Origin: Holophaga sp.
Lineage (GTDB): Bacteria > Acidobacteriota > Holophagae > Holophagales > Holophagaceae
DNA length: 64,000 bases
Assembly (NCBI GenBank): GCA_016715205.1
Contig: JADKBC010000006.1
Span: 76,628 to 140,627, forward strand
Direction: 5' to 3'
Both the position numbers and the translations under genes were made by a program. A model generated the notes under the pieces. The model did not search any database. It saw nothing but the letters and a program-made list of their open reading frames with translations, and was not told where the DNA came from. Positions 1 through 7,846 of the stretch are shown piece after piece (positions within the stretch are counted from its first letter, which is position 1; the number at the start of each line of letters is the position of its first letter).

Positions 1-258
1 AAGCGCATGGTCATCAATGAATTCGTGGCCTTCATCGAACTGGGCAACCTGCCCCTGCTCAGCGCCAAGGCAAAGCTCATTGCGACCTTTGCACTTTGTG
101 GCTTCGCCAATTTCAGCAGCATCGCCATTCAGATCGGTGGCATTGGTGCCCTGATCCCGGAACGCCGCGGCGATCTCGCGCGCCTGGGTCTGCGCGCCAT
201 GGTGGCAGGCACCTTGGCCAATTTCCTCAGCGCCTGCATCGCAGGTGTGCTGACCTAG
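1..258 (+). CDS. nupC: Concentrative nucleoside transporter (CNT/NupC), C-terminal end
   Basis: This is the last 85 codons of a gene that begins before the window. CNT family proteins import nucleosides across the inner membrane with H+ or Na+. The visible part holds the family signature NEFVA near the start and the conserved ALCGFANFSSIAIQIGG block that lines the substrate path, then GALIPERRGDLARLGLRA and a last membrane helix. The reading frame is open from base 1. Its stop shares the four bases CTAG with the stop of the convergent transporter gene. Substrate range cannot be judged from this fragment. Confidence 0.9.
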   Translation, partial: KRMVINEFVAFIELGNLPLLSAKAKLIATFALCGFANFSSIAIQIGGIGALIPERRGDLARLGLRAMVAGTLANFLSACIAGVLT

Positions 259-1142
259 ACTCCCATCACTACCAGTCCCACGCCCAGCGTTAGCAATAGC
301 ACTGCGACGATCTTGGGCACCCCAATCGGCTCGTTGAAGACTAGGCGCCCGAACAGGATGGCGCCGGTCATGCCGATGCCGCGCTTCACGGTTTCGATGA
401 AACCCACGGGGGCGATGCGCAGGGATTCCAATTGCACGGCCAGGGACGCCGAGCCGATGAGGACGGCCACGAGCAGCAGGGTTCGGTGCCCCAGGAGCAC
501 CTGGCCAGCCTCGCGAAGCGCCTTGCCTTGGCCACGCAGGAGCAGGATGGCGCCCATGAGCAGTCCGACCCCCGCCGTGATGGCGGGGGCGTACCAGTAC
601 CCCGCACCCCGCTGCAGGGCCACTTGATCGATCACGGCCGTGAGACTCCAGATGACGGCCGCGATGGCCATGCGGCGCACACCGGGTTCCTTGCCGTAGG
701 CGCGCAGACCGGACCACTGACCGCTTTTCAAACCCAAGGTGATGGCACCCAGGACCACCAGGGCCACCCCAGCGAGTTGCAGTTGAGTGGGCACCTGGTT
801 TTGCAGCAACCAACCGATGAGCGTGGTGCCCACGGGCGTGAAGCTGAGCAGGGGAATGGTCAGGCTCATGGGGGAAAGTCGCATGGCCTGCATGAAAGCC
901 AACAGGCCCCCCACGTTCAGGGCGATGGAACAGACCATGGGCACCAGACTGGCGCGGGGAATCACCAAAGGCCCGGTGGTGGTAGCCCAGGCCATGAGCA
1001 AGGGCACCTGGGCCAAGGGCAGCCAGACCGTAAGCATGGTGGGCAGCACTTTTTGGGTGAGTTTTTTGCGCACGACATCGAACAGCGTCCAGCCGAGGGC
1101 ACCAAGCAATGCGAGGGTAAGGCCGAGGGAGGTGACAGTCAT
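255..1142 (-). CDS. DMT-superfamily (EamA-like) membrane transporter
   Basis: A 295-residue, very hydrophobic protein with about ten predicted membrane helices in two similar halves, the layout of EamA/DMT exporters. These move small metabolites such as amino acids or sugars out of the cell, but the substrate is not predictable here. I start it at the ATG at 1142, followed by MTVTSLGLTLALLG, because a GGTGG lies upstream. An in-frame ATG 36 bases earlier has no ribosome site and would add a polar, Cys-rich leader. The 3' end overlaps the nucleoside transporter gene by the palindrome CTAG, which gives both genes their stop codons. Confidence 0.82.
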   Translation of the reverse strand: MTVTSLGLTLALLGALGWTLFDVVRKKLTQKVLPTMLTVWLPLAQVPLLMAWATTTGPLVIPRASLVPMVCSIALNVGGLLAFMQAMRLSPMSLTIPLLSFTPVGTTLIGWLLQNQVPTQLQLAGVALVVLGAITLGLKSGQWSGLRAYGKEPGVRRMAIAAVIWSLTAVIDQVALQRGAGYWYAPAITAGVGLLMGAILLLRGQGKALREAGQVLLGHRTLLLVAVLIGSASLAVQLESLRIAPVGFIETVKRGIGMTGAILFGRLVFNEPIGVPKIVAVLLLTLGVGLVVMGV

Positions 1143-1246
1143 GGGGCAATCCACCAAGAAGCATCCAGCATAGGCCAAGGATTCAAGTTGAGTGAAAAGG
1201 GCAATGGCTCCAGGATGGTCAAACTCTTTCCTTCGTGGAGCAGCCC

Positions 1247-1741
1247 ATGCACCTTGCCAAATGCCTTTTCCCTTTGCTCATGGTTTCAGGTTTGGCGGCC
1301 CAGGAGGCTGCGTGGCTCGGGACTTGGAAGCTGGCCACCGCACCCGATATCACCGCCGCCATCGAAAAATGCACGGAGGAAATGTCCTTCATCAAGCGCC
1401 CCATCGCCCGCTCCCGCTTGAAAAAACTCAATCCTGCCTATCAGCGGGTGGTGTTGAGCCGAAGCGGCGGTGAGTTCGCCATCCAGTTTGAAGACCGTCA
1501 ACCCATTCGAGTTCCCGCCGACGGCAAGGCCATCGCCTGGACCCGTGAAGACGGCGAAAAATTCATGGTTTCCGTGAAGGCTGCGCCTGAAGCACTGGCC
1601 CAGCACTACCAGGGCGAAGATGGGGCGCGCGATAACCGCTTCCGAATGGATGCCACCGGCACCACGTTGACTCTGGAAGTCACCGTGAAAAGCCAGAAAT
1701 TGCCGAAGGCATTGACCTACGAGCTGATCTACAAACGCTAG
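1247..1741 (+). CDS. Secreted protein of unknown function
   Basis: A 164-residue protein with a short signal peptide (MHLAKCLFPLLMVSGLAAQ, likely cleaved after AAQ) and a mature part that starts with a lipocalin-like AWLGTWKLATAPD. The GTWKL turn followed by alternating beta-prone segments looks like a small beta-barrel, but no family is firmly recognised. The ATG at 1247 has GGAG six bases upstream; an in-frame GTG at 1235 sits inside that ribosome-site region and is less likely. The stop overlaps that of nuoF, again through a shared CTAG. Confidence 0.65.
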   Translation: MHLAKCLFPLLMVSGLAAQEAAWLGTWKLATAPDITAAIEKCTEEMSFIKRPIARSRLKKLNPAYQRVVLSRSGGEFAIQFEDRQPIRVPADGKAIAWTREDGEKFMVSVKAAPEALAQHYQGEDGARDNRFRMDATGTTLTLEVTVKSQKLPKALTYELIYKR

Positions 1742-3108
1742 TGAACGCCCATCGCTGAGGTGAGTTTGGCGCCCTTCACGAAGCACGTTTTGTGCTCGAT
1801 GTGGTGCTCGAATTCGTGGCGGAACTTCTGCAGCGCGGAATCGATGGGGCCGCAGGCAGCATCTCCGAGCGGGCAGAGGGTGCGCAGGTTGATGCGCGGC
1901 GTGAGGCTGGCGATGAGTTCCAGGTCGCCGGGCTTGCCTTCGCCGTGCTCGATGCGGTGCAGCACCATCTCCAGCCAGTTGCAACCTTCGCGGCAGGGCG
2001 TGCACTGACCGCAGGATTCATGGGCGTAGAAGCGGGTCAAGCGGAGCACCGCTTCCACGATGCAGACATCCTCGTCCATGACGATGACGCCACCGCTGCC
2101 AGCCATGGTACCCCGCGCCTTCATGGCATCGAAATCCATGGGGCAATCAAAATCAGCCGCGTCCAGCATGGGGGCGCTGCAGCCACCCGGAATGATGGCC
2201 TTGATCTTGCGGCCCGTGCTGCAACCCCCTGCCAGATCATTGACCAGGAAATCCATGGGTGTACCGAGGGGCAGTTCGTACAGACCGGGGCGCTTCACGT
2301 GGCCCGAGACGCCGAAGATGCGGGTACCCGTATTGTTGGGAGTGCCGATGGCGGCGTAGGCAGCCCCGCCGATGCGCAGGATGACGGGCACGGACGCCAA
2401 GGTCTCCACGTTGTTGACGGTGGTGGGCTGGCCGTAGGCGCCCTTGGTGGCGGGAAAGGGTGGTTTCACGCGGGGTTCGCCGCGACGACCTTCCATGGAA
2501 TTGAGCAGGGCGGTTTCTTCGCCGCAGATATAGGCACCGGCGCCGCGGTAGGTGAGCAGATCGAAATCCCAGCCGGTGCCCAGGATGTTTTTGCCCAGGT
2601 AGCCCGCGTCCCGGGCTTCCTGAATGGCGGCATCAAGCTTGTCGACGAGCCACTTGAATTCGCCGCGCACGTAAATGAAGCCCTGTTTGCACTGCATGGC
2701 CCAGCCCGCGATGATCATTCCTTCGATGAGCTGGTGCGGGTTGTATTCCATGATGGCGCGGTCCTTGAACGTGCCTGGCTCGCCTTCGTCCGCGTTGCAC
2801 ACCACGTACCGGGTGTGCTTGCGCTCATCCGAATCCTTGGGCATGAAGGTCCACTTCAGGCCCGTGGGGAAACCCGCGCCACCACGGCCTCGCAAGCCCG
2901 AAGCCTTCACTTCGCCGGTGACGGCAGTGGGTTCCATCTTTAACGCCTTCCTCAGGCCTTCGTAGCCTTCATGGCGCTGCTCGTAGTTGTGGATATGCCA
3001 GTTCCGCAAATTTCCGGCGCCACGCAGCATGAAATTGGGGAATTTGTCGGTGCCGAAGCCTTCAAACGTGTAGATCTGAGAATCAGGCTTGGTGCGAATC
3101 TGGCCCAT
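1738..3108 (-). CDS. nuoF: NADH-quinone oxidoreductase subunit F (NADH-binding, FMN, 4Fe-4S)
   Basis: A 456-residue subunit of the peripheral NADH dehydrogenase module of complex I. It binds NADH and FMN and passes electrons to cluster N3. Visible are the glycine-rich nucleotide site GRGGAGFPTGLKW, the ADEGEPGTFKDR flavin/NADH motif, CGEETALLNSMEGRRGEPR, and SCGQCTPCREG plus a later Cys for the 4Fe-4S cluster. The ATG at 3108 overlaps the nuoE stop by one base (TGATG) and has a strong GGGGGAAG site, which indicates translational coupling. The open frame runs on upstream into nuoE, but that extension is a shadow of nuoE. The gene is 4.7 kb from nuoABCD on the same strand. Confidence 0.97.
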   Translation of the reverse strand: MGQIRTKPDSQIYTFEGFGTDKFPNFMLRGAGNLRNWHIHNYEQRHEGYEGLRKALKMEPTAVTGEVKASGLRGRGGAGFPTGLKWTFMPKDSDERKHTRYVVCNADEGEPGTFKDRAIMEYNPHQLIEGMIIAGWAMQCKQGFIYVRGEFKWLVDKLDAAIQEARDAGYLGKNILGTGWDFDLLTYRGAGAYICGEETALLNSMEGRRGEPRVKPPFPATKGAYGQPTTVNNVETLASVPVILRIGGAAYAAIGTPNNTGTRIFGVSGHVKRPGLYELPLGTPMDFLVNDLAGGCSTGRKIKAIIPGGCSAPMLDAADFDCPMDFDAMKARGTMAGSGGVIVMDEDVCIVEAVLRLTRFYAHESCGQCTPCREGCNWLEMVLHRIEHGEGKPGDLELIASLTPRINLRTLCPLGDAACGPIDSALQKFRHEFEHHIEHKTCFVKGAKLTSAMGVH

Positions 3109-3680
3109 CACTTCCCCCACACGGGAACATTGCCCTGGCGACATGCGCTGATCACAGCGTCGAGCCGCGCCGTATCCAGGAATTCGTCGTAGACCTCGTG
3201 GTTCACCTGCAGGCAGGGGCCGCTGCCGCAACTGCCCAGGCATTCCACTTCTTCCACGCTCCACATGCCGTCAGGGCTCACTTCGCCGGGTTTCACGGCG
3301 AGGCGGGCGCACAATTTCTCAAAGAGCTTGGCGCCGCCGCGCAGGGCGCAGCAGAGGTTGGTGCAGACCTGCATATGGAATTTGCCCACGGGTTTCTGGT
3401 GGAACATGGTGTAGAAGGTGGCCACACCAAAGACATGACCCTCGGGAATATCCAGCACCCGAGCCACTTCTTTCATGGCTTCGAGGCCTGCGAAGCCCAG
3501 ATCTGCCTGGGCGAGATACAACGCAGGCAGGGTGGCGGCCAGTTTCTCTGGGTATTTGGTGGCCAAGGCTTCGATTTCACGCACACAATCCGCGCTCAAC
3601 GTCGCGCGGGGGCTATGGGCAAGCCGCTGGCCCGGCGCGAGGGGCCGGTCACTGGTTTCTGGAGGCAGGGGATGATTCAT
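3108..3680 (-). CDS. nuoE: NADH-quinone oxidoreductase subunit E (2Fe-2S, thioredoxin-like)
   Basis: A 190-residue 24-kDa subunit carrying the N1a 2Fe-2S cluster beside NuoF. The four ligands are visible as CTNLCC (the first Cys and the fourth of the pair region) and CLGSCGSGPC, within the thioredoxin-like C-terminal half; the N-terminal half is the usual helical bundle. There is a proline-rich N-terminal extension of about 25 residues before the conserved part. nuoE and nuoF form a two-gene unit in this window; the nuoG gene that often follows is not downstream, since a convergent gene abuts nuoF. Confidence 0.96.
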   Translation of the reverse strand: MNHPLPPETSDRPLAPGQRLAHSPRATLSADCVREIEALATKYPEKLAATLPALYLAQADLGFAGLEAMKEVARVLDIPEGHVFGVATFYTMFHQKPVGKFHMQVCTNLCCALRGGAKLFEKLCARLAVKPGEVSPDGMWSVEEVECLGSCGSGPCLQVNHEVYDEFLDTARLDAVISACRQGNVPVWGK

Positions 3681-3763
3681 GGGTCGCTCTCAATGACGAC
3701 GAGTTTACCCCGAGACAGCTCTGCCCCGCATGGGGCGGGGCAGTTCCCAGAAAATTGGATGGA

Positions 3764-4000
3764 TCACAGCCCCTTATGGGCGCCGTCGCAGAAGGGCGCT
3801 CCGGCCGTGCGCTTGCAGGCACAAAGAGCCACCTTTTTGGCTTCGGGCACCTCGAACTTCAGGGGGCGAAGTCCGTGGGCCTTGTGGGCACCATCGCAAA
3901 AGGGGTGTTTGGCGGAGTGTCCGCAGGCACACCAGTAGTAGGTCCCGGGCTCCAGATCGAGCAGAACGGGTTTGGTATCAACAACCTTGGCTTCTTCCAT
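3764..4000 (-). CDS. Double CDGSH iron-sulfur protein
   Basis: A 78-residue protein with two CDGSH (mitoNEET-like) 2Fe-2S motifs: CACGHSAKHPFCDGAH at residues 24-39 and CACKRTAGAPFCDGAH at residues 60-75. Each has the C-x-C and C-x2-GAH ligands of the three-Cys, one-His cluster. Such tandem bacterial CDGSH proteins are small soluble electron-transfer or redox-sensing proteins, and their exact partners are mostly unknown. The ATG has an AGGAGTCACC ribosome site. It lies 84 bases upstream of nuoE on the same strand, so it may be transcribed with nuoEF. A role near complex I is only a guess from position. Confidence 0.9.
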   Translation of the reverse strand: MEEAKVVDTKPVLLDLEPGTYYWCACGHSAKHPFCDGAHKAHGLRPLKFEVPEAKKVALCACKRTAGAPFCDGAHKGL

Positions 4001-4039
4001 GGTGACTCCTGAAGATGGGGACGAGCCTACACCCTTTCT

Positions 4040-4615
4040 TTACTTGCCAGCCTCGATATCCAGGCTGATTTCAACATCATCCCCCAGCACGCCAGGGTAG
4101 GTTTTGATGCCGAAATCATTGCGGTTGAGCTTGACGGCGCCATCGATGAAACCCGCAACTACGCTGCCGGGCTTCATGCCGGGTCGGGTGCCCGCGTTGG
4201 TGATGGGAATGGTGATGGATTTTGTGACCCCGTGCATGGTCAGGTCGCCGGTGACCAGGAGTTTGCCCTTTTCCGCTTCCTTCACGGCTGTGCTCTTGAA
4301 AGTGACGGTGGGGAACTTCTCCACATCAAAGAAATCGGCACCGCGCAGATGCTTGTCCCGGGCTTCGTTGTCGGTGTTGATGCTGGTGGCATCGATGACG
4401 ACCTCAACGCTGGATTTGGTGACGTCTTTGGAATCCACCTTGATGGCCCCGGTGAACTTGGTGAAGCGGCCCGAGGTCTTGGCAACGATATGGCGGATTC
4501 TGAATCCCACTTGGCTGTGCACGGAATCGATGGTGTAGACATCCTGGGCGAACCCAACGGCAGAAAGGGTCAGGCCAAGTACCAGACCGAGCGCGTGGAA
4601 GGGACGAATCGTCAT
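4040..4615 (-). CDS. YceI-family periplasmic lipid-binding protein
   Basis: A 191-residue exported protein. Residues 1-23 are a signal peptide (cleavage near GFAQ). The mature part has the YceI lipocalin-like barrel pattern: YTIDSVHSQVGFRIRHI, then SADFFDVEKFPTVTFKST-like strands (here GADFFDVEKFPTVTF) and a TMHGVTKSITIPI segment. YceI proteins bind polyisoprenoids or other amphiphiles in the periplasm. The gene diverges from a marR gene across a 126-bp region with a clear dyad, an arrangement in which the MarR protein commonly controls the yceI gene. The ribosome site CAAGGAGG precedes the ATG. Confidence 0.93.
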   Translation of the reverse strand: MTIRPFHALGLVLGLTLSAVGFAQDVYTIDSVHSQVGFRIRHIVAKTSGRFTKFTGAIKVDSKDVTKSSVEVVIDATSINTDNEARDKHLRGADFFDVEKFPTVTFKSTAVKEAEKGKLLVTGDLTMHGVTKSITIPITNAGTRPGMKPGSVVAGFIDGAVKLNRNDFGIKTYPGVLGDDVEISLDIEAGK

Positions 4616-4663
4616 GGGAGCCTCCTTGGGCGATGGGGTGACAGTTCCTTGGATGTGGTTTCA

Positions 4664-4689
4664 AAAAAAGATGTGACAACATATTTTTT
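4664..4689. promoter_or_regulatory. Candidate MarR operator (dyad) between yceI and marR
   Basis: An inverted repeat with 11 of 12 positions paired: AAAAAAGATGT, a 4-base centre GACA, then ACATATTTTTT. It sits in the divergent region, 48 bases before the yceI ATG and 52 bases before the marR ATG. Size and AT-richness fit a site for a dimeric winged-helix MarR protein that would repress both directions. A TTGTCA on the minus strand inside the dyad may be a -35 for yceI. Inferred from symmetry and position only. Confidence 0.55.
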
Positions 4690-4741
4690 GGTCTGATCAT
4701 TTCGCCTCCCTGCTAGGCTTTTTGGGAAGGAGCCAGCAGTC

Positions 4742-5239
4742 ATGCGAGTCGCCGAAGAACTCCATATCGGGAGGCCCCTGGAGCCTGGGCACGAACTGGT
4801 TCTTTCCATCCTGCTGACCCGGGAACAGCTCAGCCGGGTGATGGATGAGCGCGTTTTCAAGCCAGCCGAAATCACGGATCAGCAATTCAATGTGCTGCGG
4901 ATCCTCAAGGGTGGACCCCTGGAGGGCTACACCATTGGCGAACTGCGGAACCGAGTGATTTCCCGCAATGCGGATGTGCCGAGGTTGGTGGATCGCCTTC
5001 TCAAATTGGGCCTGGTGCGCCGTTTGCAAAACGTGAAAGACCGGCGGAGTTGCCATGTCCTCTTGACCGCGGAGGGGGATGCCAGCCAGAGGCGAATTTC
5101 CACACGGCATGCCGAGGTGCTGCGGGAGATGGAAGCTTTCCTCCCCGCTGCGGACCTTAGTGCGCTGCTGGCGTCGCTGGACAGCTTCCGAGACGGCGTT
5201 CGAACCATGACGGTGCAGCCGGACGTAGCAGCCGACTAG
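4742..5239 (+). CDS. MarR-family transcriptional regulator
   Basis: A 165-residue winged-helix regulator. It has the MarR order: a dimerising N-terminal helix, then the DNA-reading part with ITDQQFNVLRILKGG, the recognition helix region NRVISRNADVPRLVDRLLKLGLV, and the basic wing VKDRRSCHVLLTAEG. MarR proteins are dimeric repressors released by small phenolic ligands, oxidants or metals. An AAGGAG lies a few bases before the ATG. The MFS exporter gene starts one base after its stop, so the two form an operon, divergent from yceI. The set looks like a regulated efflux and envelope-stress unit, but the ligand is unknown. Confidence 0.93.
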   Translation: MRVAEELHIGRPLEPGHELVLSILLTREQLSRVMDERVFKPAEITDQQFNVLRILKGGPLEGYTIGELRNRVISRNADVPRLVDRLLKLGLVRRLQNVKDRRSCHVLLTAEGDASQRRISTRHAEVLREMEAFLPAADLSALLASLDSFRDGVRTMTVQPDVAAD

Positions 5240-5240
5240 A

Positions 5241-6446
5241 ATGACTGCCTTGAGTTCCTCCTTTCGAGCCCTGCGGCATCGCAATTACCGCCTGATTTTC
5301 ACGGGGCAGTTGGTGTCCATGGTGGGTACCTGGATGCAAACCGTGGCCCAAGGTTGGCTGGTGTACCGGTTGAGCCACCAACCTGCCTTGTTGGGCGTGG
5401 TGGCCTTTGCGGGCTTGGCACCGGCCTTCCTGCTGGGCAGTTTGGGCGGGGCCGTGGCGGATCGGATGGATGCCCGCCGCCTGGCCCTCATCACCCAATC
5501 GGTGCTCCTGGTGCAGGCGGGCGTCTTGGGGGTGCTGACCCTCACCGGCCATGTGGGGATTCCCCATGTACTGATCCTGGCCGTCGTGATGGGGGTGGCC
5601 AGCGCCTTTGATCTGCCGGCGGGCCAAGTGCTGGTCGGGCGGGCGGTGCCCCGCGAAGACCTGCCCAATGCCATCGCCCTGAATTCGAGTCTTTTCCATG
5701 GCAGTCGCGTACTGGGGCCCTCGCTGGCGGGCCTCGTGGTGGCAGGTTTTGGTGAGGGTTGGTGCTTTCTCTTGAATGCGGTCAGCTATCTGGCTGCCCT
5801 TGCGGGGCTGGCCATGGTGCATCTGCCTGCCCTCGAACGATCGCCAAACCGGGGCAGCCTTTGGGAAGAGCTCGCGGAAGGATTCCGCTTCGTAATGGAC
5901 ACGCCCGAATTGCGATGGTTGTTTGTGCTCCTTGCACTGTCCACCTTTCTGGCCATGCCTTACACGGTGCTGCTGCCTGCGGTGGTCAAGGACGTGCTGG
6001 GGGCGGGGCCCCGGGAGCTGGGGTGGATCATGGCGGCGGGCGGGGTGGGTGCCACCCTGGGGGCCCTGCGCTTAGCCTCCCAAAAAGAACACCGAGGATT
6101 GATTCGAACCCTGCTGCTGGCATTGGTGGGGCTGGCGCTGGTGCTTCCAGCCTTTGCCGCTGCCCGAAATCCATGGGTAGCGGTGGCGCTGATTCTCCCG
6201 GTGGGGTTTTGCATGGTGTCCGTGAACACCTCCAACAACACCCTCGTGCAGATGGAGGTGCCGGATCGGTTGCGAGGCCGAGTGCTATCGCTTCACGCCA
6301 CCGTCTTCATGGGGGCGCTGCCCCTGGGTAGTTTGGTCGCTGGGGTCATCGCCCAGCACCTGGGCGTGCCCTGGGCCCTTGCCCTGGGTGGCTTTGGCTG
6401 TGGTCTGGTGGTCCTGCTGATCGGTCCCAGGCTCTGGGCGCGCTGA
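5241..6446 (+). CDS. MFS transporter (EntS/DHA3-like exporter)
   Basis: A 401-residue protein with about eleven or twelve membrane helices. The N-terminal stretch FRALRHRNYRLIFTGQLVSMVGTWMQ and the loop GGAVADRMDARRL are typical of the DHA3/MFS_3 branch, which includes the enterobactin exporter EntS and macrolide exporters. It is translationally linked to the marR gene (one-base gap), which supports a role in efflux under MarR control. The substrate is not predictable. The stop codon directly abuts that of the convergent porin gene. Confidence 0.9.
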   Translation: MTALSSSFRALRHRNYRLIFTGQLVSMVGTWMQTVAQGWLVYRLSHQPALLGVVAFAGLAPAFLLGSLGGAVADRMDARRLALITQSVLLVQAGVLGVLTLTGHVGIPHVLILAVVMGVASAFDLPAGQVLVGRAVPREDLPNAIALNSSLFHGSRVLGPSLAGLVVAGFGEGWCFLLNAVSYLAALAGLAMVHLPALERSPNRGSLWEELAEGFRFVMDTPELRWLFVLLALSTFLAMPYTVLLPAVVKDVLGAGPRELGWIMAAGGVGATLGALRLASQKEHRGLIRTLLLALVGLALVLPAFAAARNPWVAVALILPVGFCMVSVNTSNNTLVQMEVPDRLRGRVLSLHATVFMGALPLGSLVAGVIAQHLGVPWALALGGFGCGLVVLLIGPRLWAR

Positions 6447-7799
6447 TCAGAGGCGCTGCTTGAACAGATAGGTGATTTCGCAGCGCAGGTAATGGCCGGG
6501 ATCATGGCCTATGTAGGCATTGCCTGGTTGCAAGTGTTCGTAAACCACATGGCTTTTGAGGTAAGGAGAAAAGGTGAAATCAGCCCGGACCTGCCAGAGG
6601 TCCCCGCGCTTTTTGCCGGTGCTGAAGGTCGTGCCCGTCTGGGGCGCAAGGGGTTGCAGGGCGGACAGCGAATAGTAGGTGGCCCGCAAATCAAATTTCG
6701 GCAGAGGTGTGCAACGGAATTCCAGTTCCCACATGCCGGTATTGGTCCAATAGGCCACGCCCTTTTCCGGTGCCTGGGTATAGATGAAAAGCTCACTCCA
6801 TTTGGGCCAGCGGCCAAAGACGGGATTCCAGGCGGTGATTTGGTCACTTCGATTAGGATCCTGACCGGAAAGGCCGATGTAGCCGATGGAAGCGCGGGGC
6901 GTCCAGGAGCCACCGAAGGTCTTCTTGAGGCGGGTATAGCCGCCCCAGGCGTGAATGTTCTTGCCGGGGTCGCCAGGGGGCGCTGTGTCCGGCGCGTCCT
7001 GGCGACCCCATTGGCCAGCCAATTCCCCGCTGGCGGTCCAGCCTCCTTCGAAATTCTTCAACAGCCTGCCACCCAGGGTGCTGAAGGATCGGTCAGGTTG
7101 GTAGATGGCTCGGTTGGTGCGATCAAAATTGCGTTCCGTTTTGTAAAAGTAGTAAGCCTCGGCCAGTCCTACGGTCGATCCCGAATGGGTGAGATAAAGC
7201 CCCAGGGCTTGTTCATCCCACTCGATGAGCCGATTCATCTCTGCAGGGGTTTCAATCTTGTTCATGACCGGAAGGTAGCGATCCTTTTGGGGATTGGAGA
7301 TGACCAGGAATTCCAGTCTGGATTTCCCGGTGGTCCAGGCCACATCCACCGCATTGAAATACTGAGAGCGGGAACCATCCCCTGGCGAGCCATCGAACAG
7401 CACAAACCCTTCCCCACGCATCAGGTTCTGACGGCCCACCCGCACAGAAAAGGCTGGCGTGGGGCGGTAGTCCGCGTAAAGGGTTTCGAATATGATTTCG
7501 CGTCCGTTATAGATCGTGGTCTCTGGGCGCGTGATTTTCCGGTTTTCGTTGAGGAGCCCCCCCACGATTTCAAAATTTTTGCCGTTGCTGTACTGGGCCC
7601 AGAGACGAGTACGAAATCGGTATTGCGACCGGTAATCCGCCTTGGAATCCGTATGATCCACGAGGTTGTCCCAATCTTCGGAGCGAATGCGTTCCTCGAA
7701 GCCAATCTCCAGGCCCGCTGGAATGGGTGTTTGGGCCCAGGCCAAAGGAGCCGTGAGCGCCAGGAGAAGCAAGGTTCGATTTAGATGCAACGGCGGCAT
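6447..7799 (-). CDS. Alginate-export-like outer-membrane porin
   Basis: A 450-residue protein with a signal peptide (about residues 1-22, cleavage after AWAQ) and a mature part of alternating amphipathic beta strands. It has the features of the alginate-export (AlgE-like) family: an early FEERIRSEDWDNL segment, YRSQYRFRTRLWAQY, FSVRVGRQNLMRGEGFVLFDGSPGDGSR, and a final strand ending in a hydrophobic/basic LFKQRL. The family forms 18-stranded anion-selective or general porins, so alginate need not be the substrate; no alginate biosynthesis gene is visible. A GGAGGG ribosome site precedes the ATG. It lies 47 bases downstream of nuoD and may be read through from nuoABCD. Confidence 0.8.
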   Translation of the reverse strand: MPPLHLNRTLLLLALTAPLAWAQTPIPAGLEIGFEERIRSEDWDNLVDHTDSKADYRSQYRFRTRLWAQYSNGKNFEIVGGLLNENRKITRPETTIYNGREIIFETLYADYRPTPAFSVRVGRQNLMRGEGFVLFDGSPGDGSRSQYFNAVDVAWTTGKSRLEFLVISNPQKDRYLPVMNKIETPAEMNRLIEWDEQALGLYLTHSGSTVGLAEAYYFYKTERNFDRTNRAIYQPDRSFSTLGGRLLKNFEGGWTASGELAGQWGRQDAPDTAPPGDPGKNIHAWGGYTRLKKTFGGSWTPRASIGYIGLSGQDPNRSDQITAWNPVFGRWPKWSELFIYTQAPEKGVAYWTNTGMWELEFRCTPLPKFDLRATYYSLSALQPLAPQTGTTFSTGKKRGDLWQVRADFTFSPYLKSHVVYEHLQPGNAYIGHDPGHYLRCEITYLFKQRL

Positions 7800-7846
7800 C
7801 GACCCTCCGGGAGATCGTGTGGGAATCCCAATACGGCCCGAGGAAC

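Noticed and set aside
432..1421. 329-codon plus-strand frame opposite the DMT transporter
   Set aside because: His/Gln/Gly-rich shadow overlapping two well-supported genes in another frame or strand.
6492..7784. Long open frame (430 codons) on the plus strand opposite the porin gene
   Set aside because: It is antisense to a gene with a signal peptide and porin strands; composition is Gly/Pro/Arg-rich without motifs, typical of shadow frames in GC-rich DNA.
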